A stretch of DNA of 64,000 nt from assembly GCF_008329715.1 (NCBI RefSeq), contig NZ_VTSR01000007.1:372001-436000 (forward strand), read 5' to 3'. Source of the stretch: Gimesia chilikensis (GTDB lineage: Bacteria; Planctomycetota; Planctomycetia; Planctomycetales; Planctomycetaceae). Under the pieces are notes generated by a model. It did not search any database. It saw only the letters and a program-made list of their open reading frames with translations, and had not been told where the DNA came from. Of the stretch, positions 28,001 through 36,043 are shown one piece after another. The number at the start of each line of letters is the position of its first letter. Position 1 is the stretch's first letter. The position numbers and the translations under genes were made by a program.

Positions 28001-28793
28001 CGCCCAGGCGAGATTGATCTCCGTCAAAACCACCATTGATCAGGATGATCTGCAGGAACTACAGGCGCGAATCGATCAGAAGAAAAAAATGCTGGTGCAA
28101 CTGCATCGATCACTGGATGATGCATCGGCCGTTGTCTTCAAGGCAGATTTTGAAGCCAAAAACTCACGGGATTATATCCTCGCAGGCTGGGAGTCTAAAA
28201 CGGATCAGCGGGTTTCCTGGAATCTCGATACTACAGAAGCGCATTCGGGTCGCACTTCACTCGTGCTGGATACCCGCCCGGGAAATAACTTCCTGCGTAC
28301 GAATCCCATTCCTCTGGAGAATTGCCGCTATTTGAATATGGGCGTCTGGATGAAATCAAAGTCCCCCAATATGCAGGTGCGGATTTCTCTGGAAGCGGAG
28401 CAGAATGGCAAGCTCAAGGCGCAGTCTGCCATCATTGGTGTGGACCAGAACTGGCGGAAGTACGTCTTCCGCGTGAAAGACATTCCGTCCTCACAGATTC
28501 AGAATGCCCAGATCGTGATTGAGAAACTGGGGAATGAAAAACTATGGATCGATGATGTCGATCTGCAGATCCATCAGATTTCTCCCGAAGATGACCGCCA
28601 GCTGACCAAGCTGATCTCAACGCTGGCTCTGGCCTGGGACTCGCAGCGCTACCTGGACTGCTATCGCCTGCTGGAAAGTTACTGGGGCCAGTTCGGGGAA
28701 ACCATCGCCCCACAGTCTCAGCCGACGCAGGATGGAGCTGAGCCCGTCAAACACGTTGAGCGGCGGGGCCTCCGCAAGCTGATTCAGCGCTGA
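25083..28793 (+). CDS. Large secreted glycoside hydrolase-like protein with C-terminal carbohydrate-binding-like domain
   Basis: The best start is GTG at 25083 (1236 residues). It places the signal peptide, VTHIRKRILLICGFICLLAGSALA in short, at the very N-terminus; the longer GTG frame from 24999 does not. Residues about 430-900 look like a TIM-barrel glycosidase of the GHL10/DUF187 type. Supporting blocks are SFNSVLLGVAADGSAIYPS, LTLVPELQFSS, FYNPLHPRVQEEIVNVFAEL and FQGVAVQLSLNGYL. These are weak family matches, and I cannot name the catalytic residues. After a short coiled segment (about 1000-1030), residues about 1045-1190 form a jelly-roll-like domain (SGRTSLVLDTRPG ... WRKYVFRVKDIP ... 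LWIDDVDLQ) like carbohydrate-binding modules. It should be exported and act on a polysaccharide. It stands alone. Confidence 0.65.
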   Translation: MTHIRKRILLICGFICLLAGSALADGDTTVSTRLRVEWGEQTPRLWNARFVLTEGEVTTVRSLGVDADEISVITRDQGAVLYQPRTSRVFNSIELEVQGAPAAKLQVFLQDRNDSSITLKQEFSLNELLQHKEILPITQTGAQLIVQQAPGEKLALQVDRPHLVYEPAESVQFQVVPTFLHGTEIPTAGVLKWRVTRARSTETVLEGQIKLSEMPQEDLVKTGISLEFKAPAEGVYLLQVNADSGQESLAQFVVVDQSVTTSLAESESSVLVDSLSLDGKQDQNDLVARRARNRIRNSFRSLFKSGKELPADTSAAAPWSAYHLKIRHPHLPHKLVITYPESTDTHLGFSLLEPDAAGQLVPVGIDGGVYHAAASPASNLQKRETESRAELLFWPKVTNPVLLFHSLGHPEAAEVAEVSVYELASNKNEVSAELSQPTEKKRLVGPYLQKPLLPEIFGAAQVLDLNSHRSLDDWQTFYEAGDRLAQYLKYQSFNSVLLGVAADGSAIYPSRHLQPTPRYDSGVYHSSGQDLQRKDVLELLFRIFDREQLTLVPELQFSSVNAALEKLIEEQPEQAVGIELVNLHGQTWKKSQVAARGQAPFYNPLHPRVQEEIVNVFAELVQRYQTHPSFQGVAVQLSLNGYLQLPGLDWGYDDATVAAFSRETGVRIPRFAESQRFEKRYQYLTTTALPQWTDWRCQKIRALHEQLAAVLSKAKPDAQLVFSARELIPTQSRQGNVISALKTGAPFRPVLMEMGLDFSRYDQITNAVVIRPQRFIWGQQAEHDLQFLNTHSNIDDSFKSRVNGVVYYHQPLEIRIPEFDRLSPWQPAFTWLATQASPSAAANRIRYVHSVAALDPYMTFGGGWTIPFGQEEATRSLRSQLIQLPARPFQTIDSSEQPVITRFSRGKEKSVFYLVNDFPYRCEATVSLMMTPKATVARLGNGESVQVTRTTEGVCSYKISLEAYDLQAFEIDDAQARLISVKTTIDQDDLQELQARIDQKKKMLVQLHRSLDDASAVVFKADFEAKNSRDYILAGWESKTDQRVSWNLDTTEAHSGRTSLVLDTRPGNNFLRTNPIPLENCRYLNMGVWMKSKSPNMQVRISLEAEQNGKLKAQSAIIGVDQNWRKYVFRVKDIPSSQIQNAQIVIEKLGNEKLWIDDVDLQIHQISPEDDRQLTKLISTLALAWDSQRYLDCYRLLESYWGQFGETIAPQSQPTQDGAEPVKHVERRGLRKLIQR

Positions 28794-28872
28794 AAGTCAC
28801 AGCGCAGTACGTGAGTTAGTGCTGTCGGGCTCGCTTTAACCCCATTCATAATCGGGAGATATGCGAATTCTT

Positions 28873-28901
28873 CTGATTCGAGATGGTGGAAGTGCTATAA
28901 T
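28873..28901 (+). promoter_or_regulatory. Predicted promoter for the TPP decarboxylase gene
   Basis: TATAAT at 28896-28901 is a perfect -10 hexamer. CTGATT 17 bases upstream is a weak -35 (three of six matches). The leader would be about 60 bases, ending in AAGGAAGG before the ATG. Confidence 0.45.
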
Positions 28902-28967
28902 AGATGATGAACACTTCATTCATTGATATTCTCATGCAACCACTCATCTTGCAAGGAAGGGTTTGTG

Positions 28968-30698
28968 ATGACAGCTCGCAAAACAGGCACCAGATCAGGT
29001 GGAACCAAGTCCCGGTTACCCGCAAAAAAAACAACCACAAAACGTTCGGCAAACAAGCAGAACGGAAAAGTACATACGATTGGCAGTTATCTGATTCAGC
29101 GTCTGCAGGACTACGGGATTACCGATCTGTTTGGAATACCGGGCGATTTTGTGCTGCAGTTTTACGGGATGCTGGAAGAGAGTCCGATTCGTGTGATCGG
29201 AACGACACGCGAAGATAACGCGGGCTACGCCGCCGACGGATATGCCCGCGTGCATGGCTTGGGAGCAGTCTGCGTCACCTACTGTGTGGGTGGCTTGTCG
29301 CTGTGTAACTCGATAGCTGGGGCCTATGCTGAAAAATCTCCTGTGATCGTCATCAGCGGCTCACCGGGTATGACAGAACGTGCCAGCGATCCCCTGTTAC
29401 ATCACCGGGTAAAAGATTTTCACACCCAGCGGGATGTCTTCGAGAAAATCACGGTCGCTTCTGCAGTCCTTGATGACCCGATGACGGCTTTTCATGAAAT
29501 CGATCGCTGCCTGGAAGCCTGTGTCCGTTTCAAGAGACCCGTTTACCTGGAAATCCCCCGTGACTGCGTCCATACCAAGGCGATAGTCCCCCATGTTCCG
29601 GATGACAGCCAGCCGGAGAGCGATAAAAATGCACTCTGCGAGTCACTGGAAGAAGCTACCGAACTGCTCGAAGCCAGCAAGAAGCCGGTCATTGTGGCTG
29701 GTGTTGAACTGCATCGCTTCGGGTTGCGGGAAGAGGTCCTCAAATTCGCGGAGAAGCACCAGATCCCCATGTGTGCGACCATTCTGGGGAAATCGGTCGT
29801 CAGTGAATCACACCCTTTGTACCTGGGCGTTTATGAAGGGGCCATGGGTCGTAACGAAGTGCAGAAATACGTCGAAGAGAGTGACTGTGTGATTCTCCTC
29901 GGCACCTTTATGACAGATATTAACCTGGGCATCTACACCGCGCACCTCGATCCCGGCAAATGCATCTACGCCACCAGCGAGAAGCTGCGGATCAGCTACC
30001 ACCATTTTCACGATGTCGTCTTCTCGGACTTTGTGAAAGCACTGCGTAAGCAGAAAATGAAAGTGGTGAAGCGAAAAATTCCGGATCAGGTCCGTCCGCC
30101 GCAGATCGATTTCGAAGTGAATCCAACTGCGCCCGTGACCACAAAACACCTGTTTCAAAGCATCAATCAGATTCTGAGTGACGATACGGTCGTGGTGACG
30201 GACGTCGGGGACTGCCTGTTTGGAGCCGTTGATTTGACCATCAGCACCCATACCAAGTTCCTGAGTCCCGCTTACTATACTTCCATGGGGTTTGCGATCC
30301 CGGCTTCGATCGGAGCCCAGGTCGCTAATCAGGAACTCAGGCCGATTGTCCTGGTGGGAGATGGTGCGTTTCAGATGACCTGTCTGGAGCTCTCAACGGC
30401 CCTCAAACTGGGGTACAATCCAATCGTTATTGTGCTGAATAATAAGGGCTACACGACCGAACGCTTCCTGCAGGAGGGGCCGTTCAATGATATTCCCGAC
30501 TGGAAATATCATAACATTACGGATCTGATCGGCGGAGGCTGGGGTTTTGAGGTCAGCACAGAAGGCGACCTGGAGAAGGCACTCAAAGCGGCGCTGGCCA
30601 ATACGGACAGCTTAAGCGTGATTAATGTCCATCTGAAGCCGACGGATGTCAGCCCTGCCTTGACGCGGCTGGCTGAGAAGATGTCTAAAACACTTTGA
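28968..30698 (+). CDS. Thiamine-diphosphate-dependent decarboxylase (pyruvate/indolepyruvate decarboxylase type)
   Basis: The start at 28968 has AAGGAAGG eight bases before it and gives 576 residues. The first 37 are very basic and low in complexity ([12 protein letters not shown]), an addition not found in typical enzymes. The TPP-dependent core follows. [15 protein letters not shown] carries the cofactor-activating Glu. [10 protein letters not shown] has the paired His seen in pyruvate and indolepyruvate decarboxylases. [10 protein letters not shown] ... IVLNNKGYT is the GDG-X(n)-NN TPP motif. It should decarboxylate a 2-keto acid to an aldehyde. Which acid cannot be told from sequence; pyruvate, phenylpyruvate or indolepyruvate are options. 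It is flanked by unrelated genes. Confidence 0.85.
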   Translation: MTARKTGTRSGGTKSRLPAKKTTTKRSANKQNGKVHTIGSYLIQRLQDYGITDLFGIPGDFVLQFYGMLEESPIRVIGTTREDNAGYAADGYARVHGLGAVCVTYCVGGLSLCNSIAGAYAEKSPVIVISGSPGMTERASDPLLHHRVKDFHTQRDVFEKITVASAVLDDPMTAFHEIDRCLEACVRFKRPVYLEIPRDCVHTKAIVPHVPDDSQPESDKNALCESLEEATELLEASKKPVIVAGVELHRFGLREEVLKFAEKHQIPMCATILGKSVVSESHPLYLGVYEGAMGRNEVQKYVEESDCVILLGTFMTDINLGIYTAHLDPGKCIYATSEKLRISYHHFHDVVFSDFVKALRKQKMKVVKRKIPDQVRPPQIDFEVNPTAPVTTKHLFQSINQILSDDTVVVTDVGDCLFGAVDLTISTHTKFLSPAYYTSMGFAIPASIGAQVANQELRPIVLVGDGAFQMTCLELSTALKLGYNPIVIVLNNKGYTTERFLQEGPFNDIPDWKYHNITDLIGGGWGFEVSTEGDLEKALKAALANTDSLSVINVHLKPTDVSPALTRLAEKMSKTL

Positions 30699-30717
30699 TC
30701 TGGTGGGCTGAAAACGT

Positions 30718-30757
30718 AAAAAAGCCGGGCGAGAGTCCCGTTCTCATCGTCCGGCTT
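30718..30757 (-). terminator. Intrinsic terminator for the small lipoprotein gene
   Basis: On the minus strand AAGCCGG pairs with CCGGCTT, with further pairing inside (CGA/TCG and GAG/CTC). Six Ts follow directly. It lies about 90 bases past the stop of the 76-residue lipoprotein gene. The plus strand has no T-run, so it does not serve the decarboxylase gene. Confidence 0.7.
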
Positions 30758-30848
30758 GAGTCCTTTCGCATGCAGATTCCGGCACAAGGCGCGAAATCTG
30801 CGTGAGTTACTACGAAAGGGTCCCCCCTGTTGTAACTGGCAGCGATTA

Positions 30849-31079
30849 TTACTGCTGCTGAGCTTCGTGCTCGAGCTTGTATTGTTCCAGTACTTCCCGC
30901 TGGTTGTACAACTGCTCTTCGGGGCCGGCCGGGAAGAACTGCACGTCATCATTCAGGTAGTAGGCTGAAGGCAATGTCTGGCCTCCCAGGCTGGTCTGGC
31001 ATCCAGAGTTTGCTAATCCCATCAGTGCTAAACCCAGTACTCCAACAGTTGACCAATTTTTAAGCTGGCGAATCACCAT
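30849..31079 (-). CDS. Small lipoprotein (76 residues), paralogue of the next small protein
   Basis: It starts with MVIRQLKNW and a hydrophobic stretch ending LANSGCQ, a lipobox with Cys27. GAGGA lies about six bases before ATG. The mature 50 residues contain YYLNDDVQFFPAGPEEQLYN followed by QREVLEQYKLEHE, a short amphipathic helix. The same layout and the words D-V-Q-x-F-P-x-G and QREVLEQY recur in the protein encoded at 31358-31612, so the two are diverged copies. No domain is known to me. A clear terminator follows. Confidence 0.7.
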   Translation of the reverse strand: MVIRQLKNWSTVGVLGLALMGLANSGCQTSLGGQTLPSAYYLNDDVQFFPAGPEEQLYNQREVLEQYKLEHEAQQQ

Positions 31080-31357
31080 GATTGTCCTCGGAAAGTAAAG
31101 TTGTCGAATGGCACCTGTCGGGGAGAAACGGAAACAGGGTAAAACAAGTGCCGGTAATACCTTGGGATCAGTCTGTCCATAAACTTAATCCATCATTTCA
31201 ACGGGAAATGACTGGCAAGGTCACGCATTACTATCATGTGTGTACTTCTATTATCGACAATCACGATCGGAATCTTCGGTATAATCTGCGTAATCGGACA
31301 ATATTTTGTATCAAGCACAACTGGCGGACATAGATATGGCGTCTACGAACCTTATGT

Positions 31358-31612
31358 TCAGTTTGTCGATGTGGCGTTGTCTGAAGTCTGCACCGACTTC
31401 CGCTCCTGCTGATACTGCTCTAGAACTTCGCGTTGATTCTCAGAATTGCCAGGGAACATCTGCACGACGTCTGTGCTGTAAAACTCATAAAGGTGTGGGA
31501 CCGCCCTGTCGTGAGGCTGACGCACCATCTGGTTCTGGATGCTGGTAAACGTGATGACAGTGAAGAAAAGCAAACCGGTACTGAAGAGAACGAGTTTCTG
31601 GCGAGCCTGCAT
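31358..31612 (-). CDS. Small membrane-anchored protein, paralogue of the 76-residue lipoprotein
   Basis: Two ATG codons lie side by side (31615 and 31612). GAGG five bases before the second supports 31612, giving 84 residues. A hydrophobic segment (LVLFSTGLLFFTVITFTSI) without a cysteine follows the basic MQARQK, so it is likely an uncleaved anchor or signal peptide, not a lipoprotein. The C-terminal half has FYSTDVVQMFPGNSENQREV and LEQYQQER, like the neighbour encoded at 30849-31079. Both are upstream of the convergent decarboxylase and downstream of the PilB-like gene, all on the same strand. The function is unknown. Confidence 0.6.
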   Translation of the reverse strand: MQARQKLVLFSTGLLFFTVITFTSIQNQMVRQPHDRAVPHLYEFYSTDVVQMFPGNSENQREVLEQYQQERKSVQTSDNATSTN

Positions 31613-31879
31613 CATAACCTCGAACTGCGAATGAGAGAGAACTGTCACCTACTGCTGCAGTGAGAGGTGACCTGGATTGGAAGGGACCGAAGGATTACTC
31701 TCGGCAAGAGCTGTGCCCTCATCCGCGAGCAAAGTGGAGCAAAAAAACAGCGACTCCATCAGCAGAGTATCGGTCGCTTCAATCGGAATCTTTAGCGCAG
31801 TGTGCCTGGTGTGCCAGTTAACGAGTAGGCGCACCGGTACCGCAGAACTCTCATAGCAGAGGATGTATCAGCGAGGATT

Positions 31880-33184
31880 TCAGCCCTGCTTGAACGCCCG
31901 TTGCAGTTCTTCCAGCGAAGTCTTGCCTTCCGCGACCAGACGAATTCCGTCTTTCTGCAGCGAGGGCATATCCTGTTTTTTTGCCAGGGCTTTGATTTTG
32001 GCGGGATCGCCGCCACCAATGATCAGTTGCTTCATCTCATCGGTCATTTCGATGAATTCCAGAAGCAGGGTCTGTCCATAGTAGCCGAGCCCGTCGCACT
32101 TTTCACAGGGTTCGATTTCGTTGCCATCTTCATCCACAGTCTCACGAGGCGGACGATACAGCATCTTGGTCGTTTTGGGTAAACCCATCTTGGCGATCAG
32201 TTTAGGGTTGGGCCGGAATGCTTCTTTACACTTGTCACAAAGTGTGCGGATCAGGCGATAGCCTACGACACACTTCAGTGTATCCACGCCTTTCTCGACA
32301 CTGCCTGCCAGTTTGCAGAACTTCATCATCCCGGTAACAGCGTCTTTGGCCGAGATCTCCGCGATCATCGTGATCTCGTCTTTAACCCCCAGAATGCTGC
32401 GGACATAGTCTTCATCTGTAATAGGCTTCAGATAAATGATATCTGCTTCCATACGGATGATTCGCCGCAACTCATCGTCAAACGTATCTCCCTCTTTTTC
32501 ATCCAGGGTCGCGATATGGCTGAACTCGCGATGCTCAGGTTCTGCCAGAGCGAAGATCGTATACTGGTAGGCGTCAACAGATCGCACCACACCGAAAGTG
32601 GTGGTGGTCAGTCCCGAGTTCGGGGGACCACTGACCAGAATCAATCCGTTGCGACCGGTGCTCAGCGAACGAATGCGTTCTTTCAGCTCTTCGGTAATCC
32701 CGATATCGTCTGCGCGATCCAGGGGATGTTTCACGTCGATGGCTTTGATTGTCAGCCGTTCGCCCGCAGGTGTTGGAGCGGTCGCGACCCGCAACTGGTA
32801 ATTCACCTCTTCCAGTTCCGCATTCACGCCCCCCTGCTGGGGACGTTTTCGTTCCTGGATGTTCAAGCCGGAGAGCAGTTTAATGATCTGCACCACGGCC
32901 ATACCCTGTTGTTTGGAAAGCTTGGGACCCGGGTTCGGTACGCCATCCACATAAAAGGCTACCTGATACCGTTCACCCTTGGGTTCGAATCGAATCATCT
33001 GTGCCCGCAGAGCCAGCCCGTCGGTGATGATATTCTTGGCGGGCATCAGCCCCGCTTTGACCAGACGTGCATTGTCTTTCAGATTCGCGGGCTGTCCATT
33101 TAACGCCCCCTGGAATGAGACCGGTTCGATCTCTTCTTCAAGTTCTTCCTCTTCATCCCGGGACTTTCCAAAACCAAAGATCAC
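31880..33184 (-). CDS. PilB/GspE-like protein with degenerate ATPase motifs
   Basis: The 434-residue protein has the fold order of type II secretion/type IV pilus ATPases. An acidic N-terminus precedes an N2-like domain (20-150). The core begins at LPLD-like HPLDRADDIGI, and a tetracysteine zinc site, Cys316/319 and Cys360/363 (CDKC, CEKC), is intact. But the P-loop at 186-194 reads GPPNSGLTT. The essential Lys (GPTGSGKTT in active members) is Leu192. The Walker B region reads ADIIYLKPITDED instead of the usual D-x-x-x-VGEIRD. It may bind but probably cannot hydrolyse ATP normally. The start is GTG at 33184 with AGAGG nine bases upstream. No pilus or secretion gene is adjacent, so the role is unknown; it may be a scaffold or regulator. 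Confidence 0.8.
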   Translation of the reverse strand: MIFGFGKSRDEEEELEEEIEPVSFQGALNGQPANLKDNARLVKAGLMPAKNIITDGLALRAQMIRFEPKGERYQVAFYVDGVPNPGPKLSKQQGMAVVQIIKLLSGLNIQERKRPQQGGVNAELEEVNYQLRVATAPTPAGERLTIKAIDVKHPLDRADDIGITEELKERIRSLSTGRNGLILVSGPPNSGLTTTTFGVVRSVDAYQYTIFALAEPEHREFSHIATLDEKEGDTFDDELRRIIRMEADIIYLKPITDEDYVRSILGVKDEITMIAEISAKDAVTGMMKFCKLAGSVEKGVDTLKCVVGYRLIRTLCDKCKEAFRPNPKLIAKMGLPKTTKMLYRPPRETVDEDGNEIEPCEKCDGLGYYGQTLLLEFIEMTDEMKQLIIGGGDPAKIKALAKKQDMPSLQKDGIRLVAEGKTSLEELQRAFKQG

Positions 33185-33288
33185 AGGCGTTACCTCTTAT
33201 ATTAATCGGAGTGAATATCTGGCGGGCGATCGTAAATCAGACGATTTCGACCAGTCTCTCAGCACTGGTACCCATTTTAACAGAAACC

Positions 33289-34176
33289 TTACAGCAGGCC
33301 ATAATCCTGCAGAGTTTTCTCGAGCACCTTCATTGAATCGGCATCCAATTGTGTCATGGGGAGACGGACTTCACCATTGTCGCGTCCCAGTAACTGCATG
33401 GCTGCTTTGATCGGGATCGGGTTCGTTGCCAGTCCCAGCAGGTTACGACAGAGCGTAAACAGCCGGTAGTGCCATTCGCGGGCCTTGGCGAGGTCACCGG
33501 CGTTGAATGCCGCCAGCATCGCTTTGACGTCCGCAGGCACAATATTACCGACGACCGATACAACCCCCTTGCCTCCCAGCGCCATCAGTGGCAAAGTCAG
33601 GCTGTCATCACCTGAGAGAACTGCCAGGTCGCAGGAAGAAAGAATATGCGAAGCCTGATCCATCGAACCGGTAGACTCTTTCACGGCAACAATATTCGGG
33701 ATTTCGGCGAGGCGAATAATTGTTTCCGGCTCGATATTCTTCGCTGTCCGACCGGGAATGTTATACACCACGATCGGCAGTTCAACAGACTCGGCAATTG
33801 CTTTGTAGTGCTGATAAAAGCCTTCCTGGGTCGGCTTGTTGTAATACGGGGCCACATGCAGAGCACCGTCGGCACCGGCCTGTTCAGCGTACTTGGTCAA
33901 CTCGACTGCTTCACGTGTACTGTTGGAACCGGTGCCAGCCATGACTTTAATCCGGCCGGCAGCCTGTTTGCAGACGATGGAAATGACCTGTTTGTGTTCA
34001 TCGTGTGAGAGTGTGGGAGATTCTCCGGTTGTTCCCACCGGACACAAGGTGTCGGTTCCCTGCTCGACATGGTAATCGACCAGCGCCTGTAAGCCGCTTT
34101 CGTCGATTTCGCCATTCTTGAACGGGGTGATCATTGCCACCGAAAGACCTGCAAACAGGTCACTTTGATTCGCCAT
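33289..34176 (-). CDS. dapA: 4-hydroxy-tetrahydrodipicolinate synthase
   Basis: The 295-residue enzyme condenses pyruvate with aspartate semialdehyde, the first committed step to diaminopimelate and lysine. [11 protein letters not shown] (Thr49, Thr50), VVYNIPGRT (Tyr138) and the Schiff-base Lys166 in VAVKEST are all present, as are YYNKP and the [13 protein letters not shown] block. The length is normal for the family. No other lys/dap gene is adjacent. It lies 78 bases downstream of the hydroxyacid dehydrogenase gene on the same strand, possibly cotranscribed. Related aldolases of this fold share most motifs, but the full DapA set is kept. Confidence 0.92.
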   Translation of the reverse strand: MANQSDLFAGLSVAMITPFKNGEIDESGLQALVDYHVEQGTDTLCPVGTTGESPTLSHDEHKQVISIVCKQAAGRIKVMAGTGSNSTREAVELTKYAEQAGADGALHVAPYYNKPTQEGFYQHYKAIAESVELPIVVYNIPGRTAKNIEPETIIRLAEIPNIVAVKESTGSMDQASHILSSCDLAVLSGDDSLTLPLMALGGKGVVSVVGNIVPADVKAMLAAFNAGDLAKAREWHYRLFTLCRNLLGLATNPIPIKAAMQLLGRDNGEVRLPMTQLDADSMKVLEKTLQDYGLL

Positions 34177-34254
34177 GCTTATCTTACCTTATTTGAATTT
34201 TACTGTCCGGTTTGATTCTGTCCGACCAGTTCGATTTCATTTAAATGCTTGAGA

Positions 34255-35175
34255 CTAGGAGCGGTTTTCCCAGTCTACGTTCGACAGGGATGCCAGTGCC
34301 AGCTGCAGGGCGTGTGTGCCGTCGCGGCCATGTCCCTGTGCCTGGACAGCCATGTAAAGCTGATGTCCCAGTGCCAGACCGGGCAGGCTCAGGTTCATCT
34401 TTTTAGCTTCCGCCAGGGCAATTCCCATGTCTTTGATGAAGTGCTCTACGAAAAAGCCCGGATCAAAATTATTGTCCATGATCCGCGGCCCCAGGTTGGA
34501 GAGCGACCAGCTGCCGGCGGCACCACTGCCCACCGACTGCAGAACCGTAGGCAGGTCCAGCCCCGCTTTGTAACCATAGAGCAGCGCTTCGCAGACGCCG
34601 ATCATGTTGGTGGCGATGAGAATCTGGTTCACCATTTTCGTGTGTTGACCGGATCCCGCTTCGCCCTGGTAGACAATCGTTTTGCCCATGGCGTCCCAGC
34701 AGGGTTTCAATGCGTCGACCACAGCTTCGTCCCCACCGATCATGATGGACAACGTGCCGTTTTTCGCTCCTACATCCCCACCGGAGACGGGAGCATCTAC
34801 GCTGTACACACCTTTGGTCTGAGCGGCTTCCGCGATTTCGACAGCCAGGGAAGGATCGCTGGTGGTCATATCGACCAGGACCTTGCCTTCGGAAGCACCG
34901 GCGAGAGCTCCTTCTTCACCGAGAATGACTTCACGGACGTCAGTCGGAAAACCGACGATGGAGAAGATGACATCAGCTGCTTCTGCGACCGCTTTGGGAG
35001 AGTCAGCCCAGGAGGCCCCTTTCTGAATCAGGGGCTCTGCTTTGGATTTACTGCGATTATAAACCGTGGCTGAGAACCCTGCATCCATCAGGTGTCCCAC
35101 CATGCTGGCTCCCATGACTCCGGTTCCAATCCAGCCAATTTTAGTTGTTCCCGGTTGAATGGTCGGTATCGCCAT
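34255..35175 (-). CDS. NAD(P)-dependent beta-hydroxyacid dehydrogenase (3-hydroxyisobutyrate/tartronate semialdehyde reductase type)
   Basis: The start at 35175 (AAAGGA about ten bases upstream) gives 306 residues. The longer frame from 35271 has no such site. [18 protein letters not shown] is the dinucleotide-binding GxGxxG motif. [19 protein letters not shown] is the substrate-binding signature. [15 protein letters not shown] holds the catalytic Lys. The family oxidises 3-hydroxyisobutyrate or reduces tartronate semialdehyde, among other reactions. Glyoxylate or valine metabolism cannot be chosen from sequence. dapA follows 78 bases later. Confidence 0.85.
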   Translation of the reverse strand: MAIPTIQPGTTKIGWIGTGVMGASMVGHLMDAGFSATVYNRSKSKAEPLIQKGASWADSPKAVAEAADVIFSIVGFPTDVREVILGEEGALAGASEGKVLVDMTTSDPSLAVEIAEAAQTKGVYSVDAPVSGGDVGAKNGTLSIMIGGDEAVVDALKPCWDAMGKTIVYQGEAGSGQHTKMVNQILIATNMIGVCEALLYGYKAGLDLPTVLQSVGSGAAGSWSLSNLGPRIMDNNFDPGFFVEHFIKDMGIALAEAKKMNLSLPGLALGHQLYMAVQAQGHGRDGTHALQLALASLSNVDWENRS

Positions 35176-35519
35176 AAAATCAGTCCTTTTGTCTTTTAAA
35201 TCAAATTCGTCAATATGCTTACAATCATCCACTCGATTTCCAACTGGAGATCGTAAAAAAATGATTGCCATATCTCAAGTTAGCACGATATTTCCCACTG
35301 GCAGTATATCGAGCTGAGACTCAGATGTCATATGACTGGTTCATTTTTTTGCGAACAATTGACGCCGGCAGTCGAGTTTCTGAGCTGTTTTACAGGGGGA
35401 ATGCAAAAGAAACTTGCATCACAGTCTGGAGCGAGGGAGAATTTGGCAGATGATTCGCTCCCTGCCCCTCCCCACGCAGTTCAGGTCGACTAATTTTCAG
35501 ATAGAGAGACAGGTTTGTG
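35176..35519. other. Divergent intergenic region, no gene
   Basis: These 344 bases separate the dehydrogenase from the PLA2-like gene. TTGACG occurs on both strands but without a matching -10 at normal spacing. Several A/T-runs are present. No RNA gene or long inverted repeat was seen. Confidence 0.35.
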
Positions 35520-35984
35520 ATGAAGATCAAGAATGTGGCATCAGGGCTGGTAATTTTGGCAGCAATGACCATGCTGCTGCCCTCCGCAGCCCGGGCTCAG
35601 TGCAGCAATTACCCTTGTGGGCCCGACGGAGCACCATTGCTGCAGAGACTGACGCCGCAGGGATTTATGGGCGCCGATTTTCGAGGCAGCTGTGCCCAGC
35701 ACGATCAGTGTTACCAGATACCGGGAATCTACAGGCGTTATTGCGATTTGCAGTTAAAGCAGGAACTGCATCGCCGCTGTGAGTGTTCTGCCTTTCCACT
35801 CGGCTGCCGCATGGTGGCCAACATGATGTATATGCAGGTCCGATTGTTTGGCAGACGGCCTTACTTGAACTCACAGTACCAGTCGCCTTATCATAACCCA
35901 TCGCCTTACTATGCACCCCCTCCGGTTTATTCGGCTCCGGCACCGGTTGTCTATCCCGCGCCTGTCGTCTATTACGGATACTAG
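35520..35984 (+). CDS. Secreted phospholipase A2-like small protein
   Basis: The start is ATG at 35520 (AGG six bases upstream), giving 154 residues. A signal peptide covers about residues 1-26 (VILAAMTMLLPSAARAQ). FRGSCAQHDQCYQIPG contains CxxHDxCY, the His-Asp catalytic and disulfide signature of phospholipase A2, and CDLQLKQELHRRCEC continues the fold. The calcium-loop glycines of animal enzymes are not clear. The last 45 residues are rich in Tyr and Pro (PYHNPSPYYAPPPVYSAP), a likely flexible or wall-associated tail. It would act outside the cytoplasm on phospholipids. Activity is plausible but unproven. Confidence 0.7.
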   Translation: MKIKNVASGLVILAAMTMLLPSAARAQCSNYPCGPDGAPLLQRLTPQGFMGADFRGSCAQHDQCYQIPGIYRRYCDLQLKQELHRRCECSAFPLGCRMVANMMYMQVRLFGRRPYLNSQYQSPYHNPSPYYAPPPVYSAPAPVVYPAPVVYYGY

Positions 35985-36043
35985 CGGAAACGGTAGGGTA
36001 GACTTACTCTCTATTTCCCTCTCGTATAGTACGAAGTCAAACG

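Noticed and set aside
31649-31834. 61-codon minus-strand frame between the small protein and the PilB-like gene
   Set aside because: No good ribosome binding site, and nothing like the neighbouring small proteins; probably chance.
33289-35175. dapA and the hydroxyacid dehydrogenase as one pathway
   Set aside because: They are on one strand 78 bases apart, but no shared metabolite or known pairing supports a joint pathway.
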